This document shows positions 42,741 through 54,904 of a DNA stretch of 64,000 bases, in pieces. The DNA lies in the NCBI GenBank assembly GCA_036768485.1, contig JAVLUZ010000154.1, positions 5,126,724 to 5,190,723 on the forward strand, in the 5' to 3' direction. The notes beneath the pieces were generated by a model. The model searched no databases. It was given only the letters and a program-made list of their open reading frames with translations, and was not told the origin of the DNA. The stretch is from Mermis nigrescens (lineage: Eukaryota; Nematoda; Enoplea; Mermithida; Mermithidae). Position 1 is the first letter of the stretch. Each line of letters starts with the position of its first letter. The position numbers and the translations under genes were made by a program.

Positions 42741-43375
42741 TTCTCCACCGTAAAAAATTGAATAAATTATATCAAACTGACCAAATGCGCGATTAAAATC
42801 CAAGGCAAAATAATAGAATGAAGCCAGAGACAATGCAAATGATATTAAGCTTTATAAAGATAGTGCAATAAATGAAGATAGTTAATTGAATAGAATAAAT
42901 TAAAGAAAAATCAAAATTATTTTATTGAAAATAAATAAATACATTTTTGAGTATTGAGTTTTTCTACAATACATGAAAATATTACAGTAAAATGGGAGAC
43001 ATCAGTTTCCAACTGTTGATTTAGACCGGATTGGATTCGGAATTGTTCATATTATTGCAAATTTAATTTGAAGATGGCTCAAAACCGTACACCCTTATAC
43101 TAATGTCAACAATTCGTTTGAAAAAGCGCAGTATTCATTAAGTCAATGTCCTTGAATCCTATAATTTTAAATGAATTAGAGGTAAATGATTTGGGTGTAA
43201 ATAGCAAAAGGCCAACAGGTAAAAAAATTGACGATGTGAAATACTGTATTTAGAGGTTTTTTAAAAAATGTTTATGGGAACAAAAAAAAGGTGAAAAATT
43301 CTGACATTGATCGATCTGAGAAAGGTGTCCAGTCCAGTGCCCCGCAGATATTTCGTAAGTCTAAAGCCCCAAGAC

Positions 43376-43606
43376 CACACGTGGGCGTGGGGGGTTTGGG
43401 GGTAAGCACCCGCCAGAAGGCCGAATACCCCCAGAATTCGATTTTTTAACATTTTTTCGTTTCTTTGCAATTTTTTCATGCCAATAGATAGTACTCGATG
43501 AGAAACGTTGAAAAATGGTGTTTTTTCGCCATACCACCATTTTTAAGACCATTGTTTGACCTTTGAAAAAGCACCCTTCCCAGAATTTCGGTGCTGCCCA
43601 CCTATG
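43376..43606 (+). mobile_element. H1 hAT-type MITE in a Shaker intron
   Basis: CACACGTGGGCGTGGGG to GCTGCCCACCTATG. TSD CCCAAGAC/CTCAAGAC. Lies between the two T1 exons. Confidence 0.87.
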
Positions 43607-44054
43607 CTCAAGACTATCCGAAAAAACATTTTTTGTTATTTTCGAGCCGTTACACTCTCTATTTTTATACAAAGTTATTTCCCGTACTATTTTTTCGTAA
43701 AAATTTGGATATTTTTAAAATCTTTGTGCACAAAGCGCTTGAATTTCTTCGACGTTGGCGAGGTGAAATTTAGGCGAAAAGACATCCAGAGACTTGAATC
43801 ACTTCATTATTTAGTGTAGTTGAGCTATTGGAGCAAAACCTATTGAAGCTTTGACGCAAAGGGCCAACGATTCTTAGAATTTATGTTAATAAATGGAAGA
43901 AAACTATAGAAATATGGCTTCGAGGATACCAAGAAAACTAGGAAATATAATCAATTATCGGAAAAGTTGAGATTATGATAGCCGATGGTCAAAAATTATT
44001 ATAAAATATCAATTCCCTATCTTGCCAACTAACTTTAATTAATGGAGGCGCCCG

Positions 44055-44212
44055 CACACGTGGGTGGAGGTCTGGGAGATCTCGAACTCCAAAAAATCTG
44101 AAACCCCCATAAAATTGATAGACCCCTAGAATTGAATTTATGGTGCCATTTTTTGTGATGTTGCCACATCGAACCCCCAAAATATGGTTGCTGCCCATGC
44201 ATGGGCGCCTCC
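44055..44212 (-). mobile_element. H1-related short element
   Basis: CACACGTGGGTGGAGGTC to GCTGCCCATGCATG. Possible TSD GGCGCCCG/GGCGCCTC. Terminates 32 nt beyond the T1 exon donor. Confidence 0.6.
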
Positions 44213-44243
44213 CGCGCCCACCCTTTGAATTCGACCCGCCCAC

Positions 44244-44591
44244 CTTAATCGCCCGTTGCTTTGATAATAGTGCAGAATAGCGTCGAAGCTGGGTCGATTC
44301 CGGTCGAAAAAGTATTCGTTGCGGGACGGGTCAAAAAATTTGGCCCGCCGGTCCGCGTCGCCCAACAACGAATCGGGGAAGCGATTTAGCGTGCTAAGGC
44401 GGGTTTCAAACCGCAGGCCGCTGACATTCAGAATTAAGCGATCGCCGCCGCCGTCGCGGCGCCGTCGCAGCGGCGGCGACGACGACGACGTCGACGAGAG
44501 GCTGAAGCGAATTTTCGGGTCTTCGGGCAGCAAGTCGCTTTTAAACGACGAAAATGGATCGCCGCTGACGCCCGTCGTCCCCGTCGCGCTA
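44244..44591 (-). CDS. Sh: Shaker Kv channel, T1 tetramerisation exon
   Basis: This exon encodes the start of the T1 (BTB-like) domain, which sets subfamily-specific tetramer assembly of Kv1 subunits in the cytoplasm. After about 45 variable S/T/P-rich residues it reads [18 protein letters not shown], then [28 protein letters not shown] and [12 protein letters not shown]. All are close matches to Drosophila Shaker. The Zn-binding Cys/His motif of Kv2-4 T1 domains is absent, as expected for Kv1. The acceptor CTACAG precedes 44591 and the donor is AAG|GTGGGC. The exon enters and leaves in phase 2, and the junction with the 42082 exon rebuilds [11 protein letters not shown] without a gap. The exon is GC-rich compared with its introns and uses NCG codons heavily. 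Confidence 0.95.
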
Positions 44592-44737
44592 CTGTAGATG
44601 CTGGGCGTCCATGAAATGCGACGTTTGGCGTGCCTTGAAATTTCTTTTTTTACTTATGTCGCCTGCACACGATCTTGTGGAGTAAGGAGCACACGTAGGC
44701 GTGGGGGGTCTGGCGGAGGAGGGGGCGGGTTCGAACA

Positions 44738-44990
44738 ATAGATGCACAGCATGGCCGATCTGGGAGAGGGTTAGTCGGCCTGAGGGGGTGCTAAATAGCG
44801 TTAAATCTACGTTATCACAAGATTCTGGTCAATTTAAAGCACTTTCAGAGATAATTTTTAATATTCATCGGTTTCTTGACTTCATTTTGCCTCCTTTTTT
44901 CAAGAGAATAATTTTTAATTCCGTGGGGGGTCTAGAACACACAACTCTACCTCACGTGCAAATCTGGTCTGGACCCTTTTAATACCCGAC
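44738..44990 (-). repeat. R-B dispersed repeat in a Shaker intron
   Basis: AGATGCACAGCATGGCCGAT to CTCACGTGCAAATCTGG. Begins about 150 nt upstream of the T1 exon acceptor. Confidence 0.62.
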
Positions 44991-45269
44991 GGACCCCCCT
45001 AAAATCGATAGGCCCTAAAATTGGATTTTCGGTGAAATTTTTTGGCAGCCCCTCAGAGAATTTCGCCTTAGCCCATCTGGTTAGAGGCACAAATAGGCGT
45101 GAAGGTCTGGGGAAATTGAAATTGAATTTTCTTTACCGTTTTCGGCGTCGGACCCCAGAATTTGAATGCTGCACATCCATGGATAAAGGTCTTTAGTTCT
45201 CTTTACGGCTAGAAGTTGTTTGACTGTCTCAAAGTAAAAATGTTTTTAACCTCTCAGCAAGTATTCGCG

Positions 45270-45500
45270 ATTTTTCAAGAAAAGTGATGGGAAACATCGT
45301 GCTTTAAGCCATTTTAGCTATCTTTTAGGCTAAAAGTTCCAATTTTTCCGGTGCTTCGCGCCAAACGACGATTTTTGATTATATTCTAGAGAATATTAGT
45401 TGAGTTTTCGTGAAAAGTTTTTCTAATTCTCGGAAGATAGAGCATCCGCAGAAACAGTGTTTTTTGACGCGCATATTCATCATTTTTAATCCCAAAAAGA
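45270..45500 (-). repeat. R-F dispersed repeat
   Basis: TTTTTCCGGTGCTTCGCGCC then TTTTTGATTATATTCTAGAG. Worn. Confidence 0.5.
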
Positions 45501-45924
45501 CGCTTTAGATAATCCTGGTAGTCAACATTTTTCAAAAAGTCAAAATGGCCAAAAATTAAAAGTACGACGAGAAATCCTTATTTTTTGACGTTTCGCGTTG
45601 AGTTCTATCGATCGGCGTATAAAAATCGTTAAAAATCGGGAAATCTTTCAAATATTCCATTTCGAACGTTTACCTGCTTTCTTACAACGCTTCATAGTAT
45701 GGATATGCAATTGAACTTGATAAATCAAATTTGATTAATAAATTAATTGATCTTAAAATCTCTACTGAAATGTGTAAAGAAATGATCAAAGATGAAAATA
45801 ATTTTGTTCAGATCATTCTTGTTCTTATTATGTTCTACGGTATTCTTTTAAATGCTGTGCAGTATGTTTTATTTTTCTCAGCACGCGCACTTATTTTCGT
45901 CTGTCTCTCGTTTCCAATCCTTCA

Positions 45925-46160
45925 AAATCACGGGACCGTCCCGATTCACCGTCCAACGATAAAAAAGGTTATTTTTTGATTCCCTAAAATCCCCTTTCTC
46001 CGACTGTCCCGATTCTTCGACTGTCCCAATTATCCGACTGTCCCGATTCTCTGACCAATGGTATAAAACGTCATTTTTGGACAAGCGGAATCCCCGATTT
46101 TCCGACCATCCCGTTTCCCAGTCTGTCCCGATTCTCCGACCATTCCAATTCTTCGCCCAT
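45925..46160. repeat. 17-18 bp minisatellite, reverse arm
   Basis: TTCTCCGACTGTCCCGA and variants repeated irregularly. This is the reverse complement of the array at 46655-46866. Minus-strand frames here are repeat artefacts. Confidence 0.75.
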
Positions 46161-46654
46161 ACTAATGGTTGATGAGAGTGAGAAACAAGTGAATTTCCGA
46201 AATACATTCGAACTGTACAGCACGTATGTACATACGTACAAACAAAGATACATGATGTAGGCAATTTAATTGACCAGTGTAACGGATACGACAAATCTTC
46301 GCACCAACTCACAAAAATAGGAACAGTCTTACATCTATATATATGTTAATTAAATAAACAAGAAATGAATATTGAAATGCGAGGCAAACAGGAATTAGCT
46401 AGTTACGTACTGCATACGTCAGAGAAGTATTGTAATAAGAAAATACCATTCCCAACTTTACTAAATGACCAAGTAATACTTTCTGAATAAACCATTAAGG
46501 TAGTATCAATTCATTAAAGTAGCCTTATTCCCAATGCATTCTTTATACTTATGCATTAAACTCGATACATAGAACAAGACCACCTTTATGCTACCGTTCA
46601 GCAATTAATTGATGTGTGGTTAGCACCACCCGTCACATTCGAGGTTGAGTCGGA

Positions 46655-46866
46655 GAATCAGGACGGTCGGAGAATCGGAACGGTCAGAGAATCGGGACGG
46701 TCGGAGAACGGGACGGCCGGAGAATCGGGACAGCCGGAGAATCGGGACGGTCGAAGAATCGGGACAGTCGGAAAATCGGGACAATGGAGAATTGGGACGG
46801 TCAGAGTATCGAAACGGTCGCAGAATCACGACGTTCGGAGTGTCGAGACGGTCGGAGAATCGGGAC
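46655..46866. repeat. 17-18 bp minisatellite, forward arm
   Basis: About 12 copies of a unit like GGTCGGAGAATCGGGAC, head to tail. The inverted array at 45925-46160 lies about 500 bp away. Confidence 0.8.
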
Positions 46867-47059
46867 ATAATTAATATCACAGATTCAGAATCACTCGTGC
46901 ACGTAGAGTGCCAATCATTTGCTAAATCGAAGATGCACATAATTCGCATGAAAAAGCATTAACTCCGCAAAACCTTTCAGAGCGAGAACGTGATCAAATC
47001 ATAGCTAAGCTCGTTAATTTGATGCACGAATCGTCCGAACCGAAAATGAGGGTCATGAG

Positions 47060-47324
47060 CATGCGTGGGCAGCACCAAAATTCTGGGGGGAGGGGGTGCA
47101 AAATTTTTCAAAGGTCACAAAATAGCCTTAAAAATGGTGGTATGGCGAAAAAACACCATTTTCCCACATTTCTCATCGAACACTATCCATTGGCATGAAA
47201 AAATTGCGGAAAAAAAACAAAAAAAAATTAATAAAATTAATTCTGGGGGGTATTCTGATTTCTGGGGGTATTTTGGTTTCTCGGGGAATGCATACCCCCC
47301 AAACCCCCCCCCCGCCCAGGTGTG
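47060..47324 (-). mobile_element. H1 hAT-type MITE in a Shaker intron
   Basis: CATGCGTGGGCAGC to CGCCCAGGTGTG. TSD GTCATGAG/GTCATAAG. Confidence 0.88.
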
Positions 47325-47561
47325 GTCATAAGCAACCTGATACAGAGTAAATGGAACCTGAATAGCGAGCAAAAATAGAAACGGAAGGAGTGAACGCAAC
47401 GATCAAGTCATCGAGTAAGTGAGTTAGCAAGAGAGCGAGTCAGTCGGACGGGACAGTCAGCGAAGCGATTTAGTTCGAAATCGGAAAGCCGAGTAAAATA
47501 ATAAAAAAGCCGGATCGACGATAATAAGATTCAAAACTCGAGAAAGCAAGCGGATTATAGA

Positions 47562-47782
47562 CATACCTGGGCGTGGGGAGTTTGGGGAAAAAAGAAACCA
47601 AAATACCCCCAGAATTCAATTTATTTTTTTTTGTTTTTTCGCAATTTTTTGATGTCAATGGATAGTGCTCGATGAGAAACATTGGAAAATAATGTTTTTT
47701 CGCTATACTTCCATTTTTAAGGCTATTATTTGACCTTCTAGAAAATCTTGCACCCCCACAGCTTTGATGCCGCCCACCTATG
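47562..47782 (+). mobile_element. H1 hAT-type MITE in a Shaker intron
   Basis: CATACCTGGGCGTGGGG to CGCCCACCTATG. TSD ATTATAGA/ATTATAGG. Internally shortened. Confidence 0.87.
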
Positions 47783-47798
47783 ATTATAGGGTTCTAAG

Positions 47799-48240
47799 CG
47801 GTGTTTTTTGTACAAAGTCCCTTTGTACATGCACAAAAGATGTCCCCAAAACACTTTGTACATTTTGTACACGTAAGTTTTTGGGTACTATAATATGGTA
47901 GAGTAGCGTTTTCAGTATGATGAAACAGGGTTTTCGACCTTTAATAGTTCATTTTCGCCGATTTCTGGGTTTCTGAAGACAAAATTTATTAATAATAGTC
48001 TCAAAACGGCGCGAAGCGCCGCAAAATTTGACATTGTTTCTTCCTGAAAGCAAATTCTGCCATTCTAAAGATGTATATAATGAATAATTACTTATTTCGG
48101 CGCGAAGTGCCGAAAATTTATGGGTTTTTGACACCTTTTTTACGATTTTTGTCCTGCCAAAAATCTTTTTACAAGTACAATAACGGTCCTGAAAAGTCTT
48201 TGTACATCGGGAAAAATCATTGCCGAATACAGAAAACCGT
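47799..48240 (+). repeat. R-T dispersed repeat (TTGTACA ends), copy 1
   Basis: TTTGTACATGCACAAAAG, CTTTGTACATTTTGTACAC, GGCGCGAAGCGCCGCAAAAT, GGCGCGAAGTGCCGAAAATT, then TCTTTGTACATCGGGAAAAA. It matches 54466-54902 in order and orientation. Confidence 0.75.
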
Positions 48241-48562
48241 GGTTCCAAGAGAGACATTCGTCATGCCTAAACGGTAATTACCATATAACTATAGCACGCG
48301 TTTTTGATTTATCATTTAATCTGATATTTTGTCGTTTTAAAATAATAAAGCAGGATTTCAACTTAAAATTGACTTGCTAAATCTTAAAACATATCAATTT
48401 TAGTCGATCCCCTCCCTTTTTATTACCTAGTCGTAACAAATGCTTGTGCTTTTTAATATGAATTCGATCTGTGTCCGTTTTTGCTCTTTTCGCTTCTTTT
48501 GCCAAAAAAATTAATTTCTCGAAATTTTTTCGTTTTTTCGCAACTCATAGATGCATGACAAT

Positions 48563-48820
48563 CACACCTGGGCGTGGGGGGTTTGGGGGGGTATGCACCC
48601 CCCAGAAACCAAAATACCCCCAGAAATCAAAATACCCCCCCCAGAATTCAATTTTTGAAAAATTTTTTTCGTTTTTTTCGCAATTTTTTGATGCCAATGG
48701 ATAGTGCTTGATGAGAAACGTCAAAAAATGGTGTTTTTATTGCCCTACCACCATTTTTAAGGCCATTTTTTGACTTTCAAAAAATCTTGCACCCCCAGAA
48801 TTTTTTGCTGCCCACGTATG
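48563..48820 (+). mobile_element. H1 hAT-type MITE in a Shaker intron
   Basis: Full-length 258-bp copy. Perfect TSD ATGACAAT. Confidence 0.93.
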
Positions 48821-48828
48821 ATGACAAT

Positions 48829-51587
48829 CCAGCTAGATAGAAAATATGAGGAAATGATTCGATTTTAGACTTCGTATAACACGAGATTATGTAATGTTTA
48901 TGGATAATTTCTATCTGTTTTGTATACAACACGACGCGCCTCTTGAAACGATATTCCGAACGAAAAAGGCAAACGACAATTGAATATTCTCCGGTAGGCC
49001 AAAATTTTTTGACTTTATCCACATGCGACGGTTTTTAAATTCTCTCTGTAAAGTGCCCTTCATGGCCAAATTTTAAATAGAATTTTAAACAATTTTCAAA
49101 CGATTTCGGCGCCAAAAATCGTTCTTAAATCAAAACGCGTGAAAAAATCTCGAAAACCTGCGATCCTAAATTTATTTATCTGCTCTACGATTCCAAAAAT
49201 TTAAAAATTCAGAAACAGTCCCTATTGTTTGTGATTAGAATAAAAATAAAAAAGTCCACGGTTTTGCAAACATCGTCCTTTAATTGATTGATATTAATCG
49301 TGCGCGGAAGATTTTATGCGCCGACCCTTTTACAAAAAAAACGTGTAGAAATTTATTTCCGGCTTGATCGAACAAAAAAGTGAGAAATGTTAAACAGAGC
49401 TTGCCAAATGCTATCGCTCAGTGGGAGAATATCATGCTGCTAAATGCACGCAATGTAGCTCGAAAATTTATCATAGCAGAAGCAAACAAAGAAAAAATAC
49501 AAATAACTTATTCAATAAAAGTGAGACATTCGAGATGACGCATGTTTGGGCTTTGATTTGCGCCTTAATTACCCGCTCCGGGAATAGAGGGCCAAAAAAC
49601 TGGGCCAATAACGAATTTGAATGAATTGACGGTGATTGGCCCGGAAAGTGCGGTATTTAACTTTTTTATTCGTCGAGTAGGTACTTTTTTCGTTCGATCT
49701 TCGAGCGCCAAGAATCTTGTTTATCCGAGAATTATGAATGAGGGCAAATCTAACGCGCGGCGCTTTTTCTTCTACGAAGGTTTTTCGACAATTAACCCGT
49801 CATTTTAGCGCTGCGACGCGATAAACAGGCGATGTGCGATGTAAAAAATGATAAAATTCTAGAATTTTGGCTTTATATATTTGTGTAAATATCTAGTTAA
49901 GCAATCAATTTAGTGGCTAGAGCTCCATAATTTTGTCAAGTGAACAAAATAATAAAATTTGGGTACATTGCGACTCGCATTTACACGGGTAATGTATTCG
50001 TAACGGCGTTGTTTGGCGCATTATATTAATTGAGAGATAAGATAAAGATTCAATAAAAGCGAGGCATTAAGAATGAATTTACCGCGAAGATTTTAAAACT
50101 TGCCGAAAAGTGTGTATGGATATTCAGAAGGATTACATTAAACTACTGCTTCTCTTTTTTCTTAACAAGTGAAAATTTAATCGATATTTAATAATTTATC
50201 CTACCAGATATTTTTATGTATTTTAAACTAATTTTCCTCAGCCCTTGGATCGTTTTCAATTTTTTTTAAACTACTGTCGTGGTAATGAGACGACTTCGTG
50301 TGCCTATATCGTACATGTGCGAATATTAGGTTATCGAAAATTCTTCAGATTTAAAATTTTGCGAAATTGATAAAAGACAGTGTAAAATATGTTAGCGCTT
50401 TATCCGAGAAAAAGTACCAAAAATTTGATTTTGGGGTTTACCAAAATCTAAAGAAATCCCCGCTCAATAATGTGTGGTCCTCACGACGTATGAAAATGCA
50501 ACTGCACAAAAAAGATAGATGAGTGCTCGACGACAAATGCACAAATCTCACTGTGTCCTTACTGAATGCGAATTTCGCGAAGTACGATCTGCTTTAGTAA
50601 AATCACTGTAAACAAAACATTGACGGAATGTTTTAAATGAAGTTTTCTCGTGTTTACACTGTGTTGGTTAAAAATGTCAATTTGAGATCGCGCGTAAGCG
50701 GAACGATTGCTTCTTTCGCCATTGTGCGGCATTCGAGTCGAAAGAACGATAAAAACGATCGCCCGCTCACGTTAATTGTTTTCTTACCAGTGCCCGAAGG
50801 AATACGAGAGAGAGCAAGCAAGCAAAAAGTTTGAAAGGCAAATCACAGGAGAGACGACATCGATGCACTTACATTATCGTTGAAATAAGATCGCCGGATA
50901 ACGTAATTAAATGATCGTAATCCGATTCGGAGCTCTTCTCGCCAAAGCTGTTTGTTGTTCGACGAACAAAAGAGCATTATCGAGGAAACGCTATTAGAAT
51001 GAGGGAAAGAACCTTGAGCTGCTTTAGCAACAACAAATTTTGTTGTAAACGCGAGTGTTAAATCGAGGTGATGACCCAATGACGCATTTTGGTAGTTTTT
51101 CAACCGTACGAGCCTCCTTCCTATTCAATAATTTCATTGCTATATAATTAACTTACGTGCAAAACGCACCGGCTTCGTTGAAAGCATTGCGGATGAAGCA
51201 GTCAGTGGAAAAAAGGCCGCGAGAGACGCGAACGAACACACGGACAGCCCGTTTTCTTTATCGAAGACAACAATAACAACAAGAAGTTGTTTGTTTCAAA
51301 TAAAGAGCGAAAAAAGCTAAATTGAACAGGAAGAGAAGCGATTGAATTTTTAATTAGTCGAATAGAAATGCGAACGGTGCGTTTTCCATTCGCATTGCTT
51401 TTTAAAAATGCAGATAAATCGATCAGGTCGAATAAATTGGTGAAAATCAGAAAAATATTTGAAAACTGACGAAAAAACGAAATTTGTGACTTAATTTAGG
51501 AAAAAGATGCGCCGTACTTAAGCTTGGGACGGTGATGAGATAACTTGTGAGTTTTTAAAATTAAGCGAATGTCAAAGGAGGTGAGGG
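48829..51587. other. Shaker first-intron region, nothing recognised
   Basis: About 2.8 kb of AT-rich DNA with few repeats. Somewhat richer in CG between 50600 and 51300, where a regulatory region or alternative first exon could lie, but no specific motif supports one. Confidence 0.35.
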
Positions 51588-51595
51588 GTACGTAC

Positions 51596-51858
51596 CACAC
51601 CTGGACGTGGGGGGGGGTTTCGGGGGGGTATGCACCCCCCAGAAACCAAAATACCCCCCCAGAAATCAAAATACCCCCCAGAATTCAATTTTTGAAAATT
51701 TTTTTCGTTTTTTCGCAATTTTTTGATACCAATGGATAGTGCTTGATGAGAAACGTCGAAAAATGGTGTTTTTATCGCCATACCACCATTTTTAAGGCCA
51801 TTTTTCGACCTTCAAAAAAATCTTGCACCCCCCAGAATTTTCTTGCTGCCCACGTATG
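51596..51858 (+). mobile_element. H1 MITE nested in an older H1
   Basis: Full-length copy with perfect TSD GTACGTAC. The flanks (GAGGGGTACGTAC / CCCACTGAGAAACC) match the GGGGGTATGCACCCCCCAGAAACC part of H1 in outline, so it landed in an older copy whose remainder is at 51867-52036. Confidence 0.88.
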
Positions 51859-51866
51859 GTACGTAC

Positions 51867-52036
51867 CCACTGAGAAACCAAAATAACCCCAAAATTAGAT
51901 TTTTGGTTTTTCGCAATTTTTTGATGCCAATGGATGTTGAAAAATGGTGTTTTTAGCCATACCACCATTTTTAAGGCCATTTTTGACCCTTGAAAAATCT
52001 TGCACCTCCCCAGTATTTTGGTGCTGCCCACGTATG
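51867..52036 (+). mobile_element. Older, shortened H1 copy (right part)
   Basis: CACTGAGAAACCAAAAT to GCTGCCCACGTATG. The core is intact but internally deleted. Its left end would lie before 51588. Confidence 0.75.
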
Positions 52037-52839
52037 GCAAGGACGCCGAGAGTGGTGTCGAATCGGCATTTACTAGGTCAATTATTCTATTATGTAGAGT
52101 TCCATTCACCAAAAGAGTAAATGAATATCAATATCAAGCCTATAGTGATCTGATTTTGTCTAGGAAACCTTCATATGCTTATCAATTACTATGTATAGTA
52201 TCGCAATTCTTGCCACGGTTTAAGCCGCTTCTGTTACCGATTTACACCGACTTGAAAACTATGATCCGTGCTCAAGGCTCCGCGAAATAGACTGCAATTG
52301 AATAAAATTCGGACCTTTTGAACAATTTCCCCGATACCATTTTTTAGCCGATATATAATAGCTGCAGTAACGAAACTTTACATACAACTGGCTTATGACT
52401 CCTAGCCTGTACACCTGTTTTGGTGCAGAAGTCAATGAAGGTTGTTTGCATTCATACCTAAAATTTGATTACTGCATCTTTATTTCGTCTCTCAAAAAAC
52501 GGTGGCGGGAAATTGTTCAAAGATCCTGAAAATTCTTATCAGCAAGTGTCCCTGCTCGAGGTTGAGTTCGGACTCAAAATCCTCTTGAAAGTAAATGGAG
52601 AACTTTTAGGACATGGGTGCATTAACGACACAATAGCAAATTGAATGATTTTCAATTGCAAAGCGAAACCGATCGTTCAGATGAAAGAGGGATTTGGCAC
52701 CGGATTCATTTTTGCAGAGTAGGCCCATTCCCTCGTCTTCTAAACGCTAAGATTTTCAAACCACGGAAGCTATCTTCCTTCTTCATATTCACCGAAATTG
52801 CTGGCTAGTGGCTGGCTACTCTCAGTTAAAATTTTTAAG

Positions 52840-53170
52840 TGTCCCATGCTTGGCCTAAAATCTATAGTCTTCTGAAGGATTTTTATCCATTTTTTGCCAT
52901 CATTTTGCCTCGTTTTTTTCTAAAAATCTCCATTTTTCATTCTAGAGGTCAGACCATAGGTGCACTTGCACAGCATGACCAATCAGAGGGAGAGGTCAAT
53001 TGGTCTTAGCCGGGGAAGGGGTCAAAAATAGGGCTTTTGTGGGGCAAAATGACCTCAAAAACTGGTATTAGCGCTAAAATAGAGTATAAGTACGTTGTTA
53101 CACAGTTTCTGGTCAGTTGGAAGCATTTTTAAAGAAAATTTTCAATTTCCATCTATTTTGTCTTATTTTT
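52840..53170 (-). repeat. R-B dispersed repeats, two adjoining
   Basis: A fragment ending TTCATTCTAGAGGTCAGACC is followed by a second copy starting CACAGCATGACCAATCAG, same orientation. Confidence 0.58.
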
Positions 53171-53527
53171 TGCAGAAAATCGCTGCCTGAGAATCCAGCG
53201 GACATCAAAAATTTATAAACTCCCAGAATTAAATTTTTGATGCTATTTTTGACAATTTGCCCCTTCGGACCCACGTCCCACACCACCCAGCATATGGCTG
53301 CTGCCCGTGAAGGGTCAAAAGCATACATGAACGTGGAGGGGTTTGTATCCCGAGAACTTGAAAGCCTCCGGGATTTTATTTAGTAAAATTTTTGGCAGTT
53401 TTACCCATCCTGACCCAGCAGAATTTTCTTGCTGCCCACATATGGTCACAACACAAATCGAGATCACGCTTCGCGCTTTATGTTCTTCGACGGATTTTCA
53501 GATCGGGTGTGGCTTCTGACTGTCCAC

Positions 53528-53793
53528 CACACCTGGGCGTGGGGGTGCGGGTTTAAGGGGGTTATGCACACCCCCCACGAGAAACCAAAATATACCCGCC
53601 AGAAACCAAAATACCCCCAGAATTCAATTTTTAAAAATTTTTTTCGTTTTTTCGCATTTTTTGATGCCAATGGATAGTGCTCGACGAGAAACGTCGAAAA
53701 ATAGTGTTTTTTCGCCATACCACCATTTTTAAGGCAATGTTTTGACCTTTGAAAACTCTTGCACCCCCCAGAATTTTTCGCTGCCCACGTATG
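53528..53793 (+). mobile_element. H1 hAT-type MITE
   Basis: CACACCTGGGCGTGGGG to GCTGCCCACGTATG. Perfect TSD CTGTCCAC. Lies just downstream of the N-terminal Shaker exon, in its intron. Confidence 0.93.
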
Positions 53794-53971
53794 CTGTCCA
53801 CTATATATGGGCAGCAACCAAATTCAGGGTGACGGGATTCGATGGGGCGAAATCGCCAAAAATTAAATTCTTTAAGTCTTTCAGATTCTTAGGGGTCCAG
53901 ATCCCGCGTGCCTACGAAGATGCGCTGCCAATGCTGCGTCCAGCAGTCCCATTTAAGTGCGAGCTACTCAC

Positions 53972-54359
53972 TTAGCATCGCTTTCTCTATCGCGATTTCT
54001 TTTGAGCCCCCGCCGTTGCCACTCAAACTGCTGGTCGTCGGGCGGCGACGTCGGCAATGGCGACAAGTCGTCCGCCGATCTGTCGTCCTCGCATAACGTC
54101 TGTAGCGTCGATCGCGTCGAAAGACGGCGTCTCGCCCGCCGAGCCGACGACGTCGTCGACGACGACGACGTAGTAGTCGTCATCGTTGTCGTCGTTGCTG
54201 ACGAATCCCGACGGTCGTCGTCGACGCCGTCCGAGATCCTTCTGGACGCTGACGCTACCGTCGATTCCGTCTTTGTCGATGCGAATGCTTCAACCGGCGC
54301 GTATCGGACGCCATTGATGATGGTCAAGTACTGGCCTTGACCCCGCTCCTGTTGTTCAA
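53972..54359 (-). CDS. Sh: Shaker Kv channel, N-terminal cytoplasmic exon
   Basis: This is the most 5' exon of the Shaker gene placed with fair support. On the minus strand an acceptor (TTTAAG, after a pyrimidine-rich stretch) opens a frame of 128 full codons that runs to a GTGAGT donor at 53971-53970. The exon ends in phase 2, exactly what the T1 exon at 44591 needs. The protein is low complexity: runs of T and S, many D, and a basic RRARRR patch. It has no recognised domain. Such divergent, simple N-terminal regions before T1 are usual in Shaker proteins. No in-frame ATG lies near the acceptor, so the start codon should be in an upstream exon. Alternative acceptors (AACAACAG, GGCCAG) lie 11 and 29 nt downstream in another phase. 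Assignment to Shaker is inferred from phase, strand and spacing, not from homology. Confidence 0.65.
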
Positions 54360-54465
54360 CTTAAATGTACAGCAAGGGAATTCAGAGGGAACAACCCGAA
54401 AATTTTTTGAAAAGTGCTTTTTCCGGGCTTAAAAACCGTTGGTACTCGTCAAAAACAGTGTTCTC

Positions 54466-54902
54466 TTTTGTACTTGTACAAATTGTACAAGGCCCATTTG
54501 TACATGTACAAAGGTGCCCCCAGACGTCTTTGTACATTTTGTACAAGCAAATTTTTGATCACTATAATATGATACATTAGCGATTTTAATGTGGTAAAAT
54601 AGGGTTTTCCGACCTTTAGCAGTGTATTTTAGCTAATTCTGGGTTTCTGATGCAAATAATTACTAAAAGTTGTCTCAAGACGGCGCGAAGTGCCGAAAAA
54701 TTAACATTATACAGTTCTAAATGCCATATCTACCAGTATAAAGATAAATAAGGCAGATAATTACTCATTACGGCGCGAAGCACCAGAAATTTTTGCTAAT
54801 TTTAAATATTTTTCAGCTTTTGTCGTCCTAAAAATCTTATACATGTACAGAAACGGTCCCGAATAGTCTTTGTACAGCGGGAAAAATCTTTGCCGAATAC
54901 AA
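54466..54902 (+). repeat. R-T dispersed repeat (TTGTACA ends), copy 2
   Basis: CTTGTACAAATTGTACAAGG, CTTTGTACATTTTGTACAAG, GGCGCGAAGTGCCGAAAAAT, then TCTTTGTACAGCGGGAAAAA. About 440 bp, like copy 1. The two GGCGCGAAG cores link it to R-F. Confidence 0.75.
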
Positions 54903-54904
54903 AA

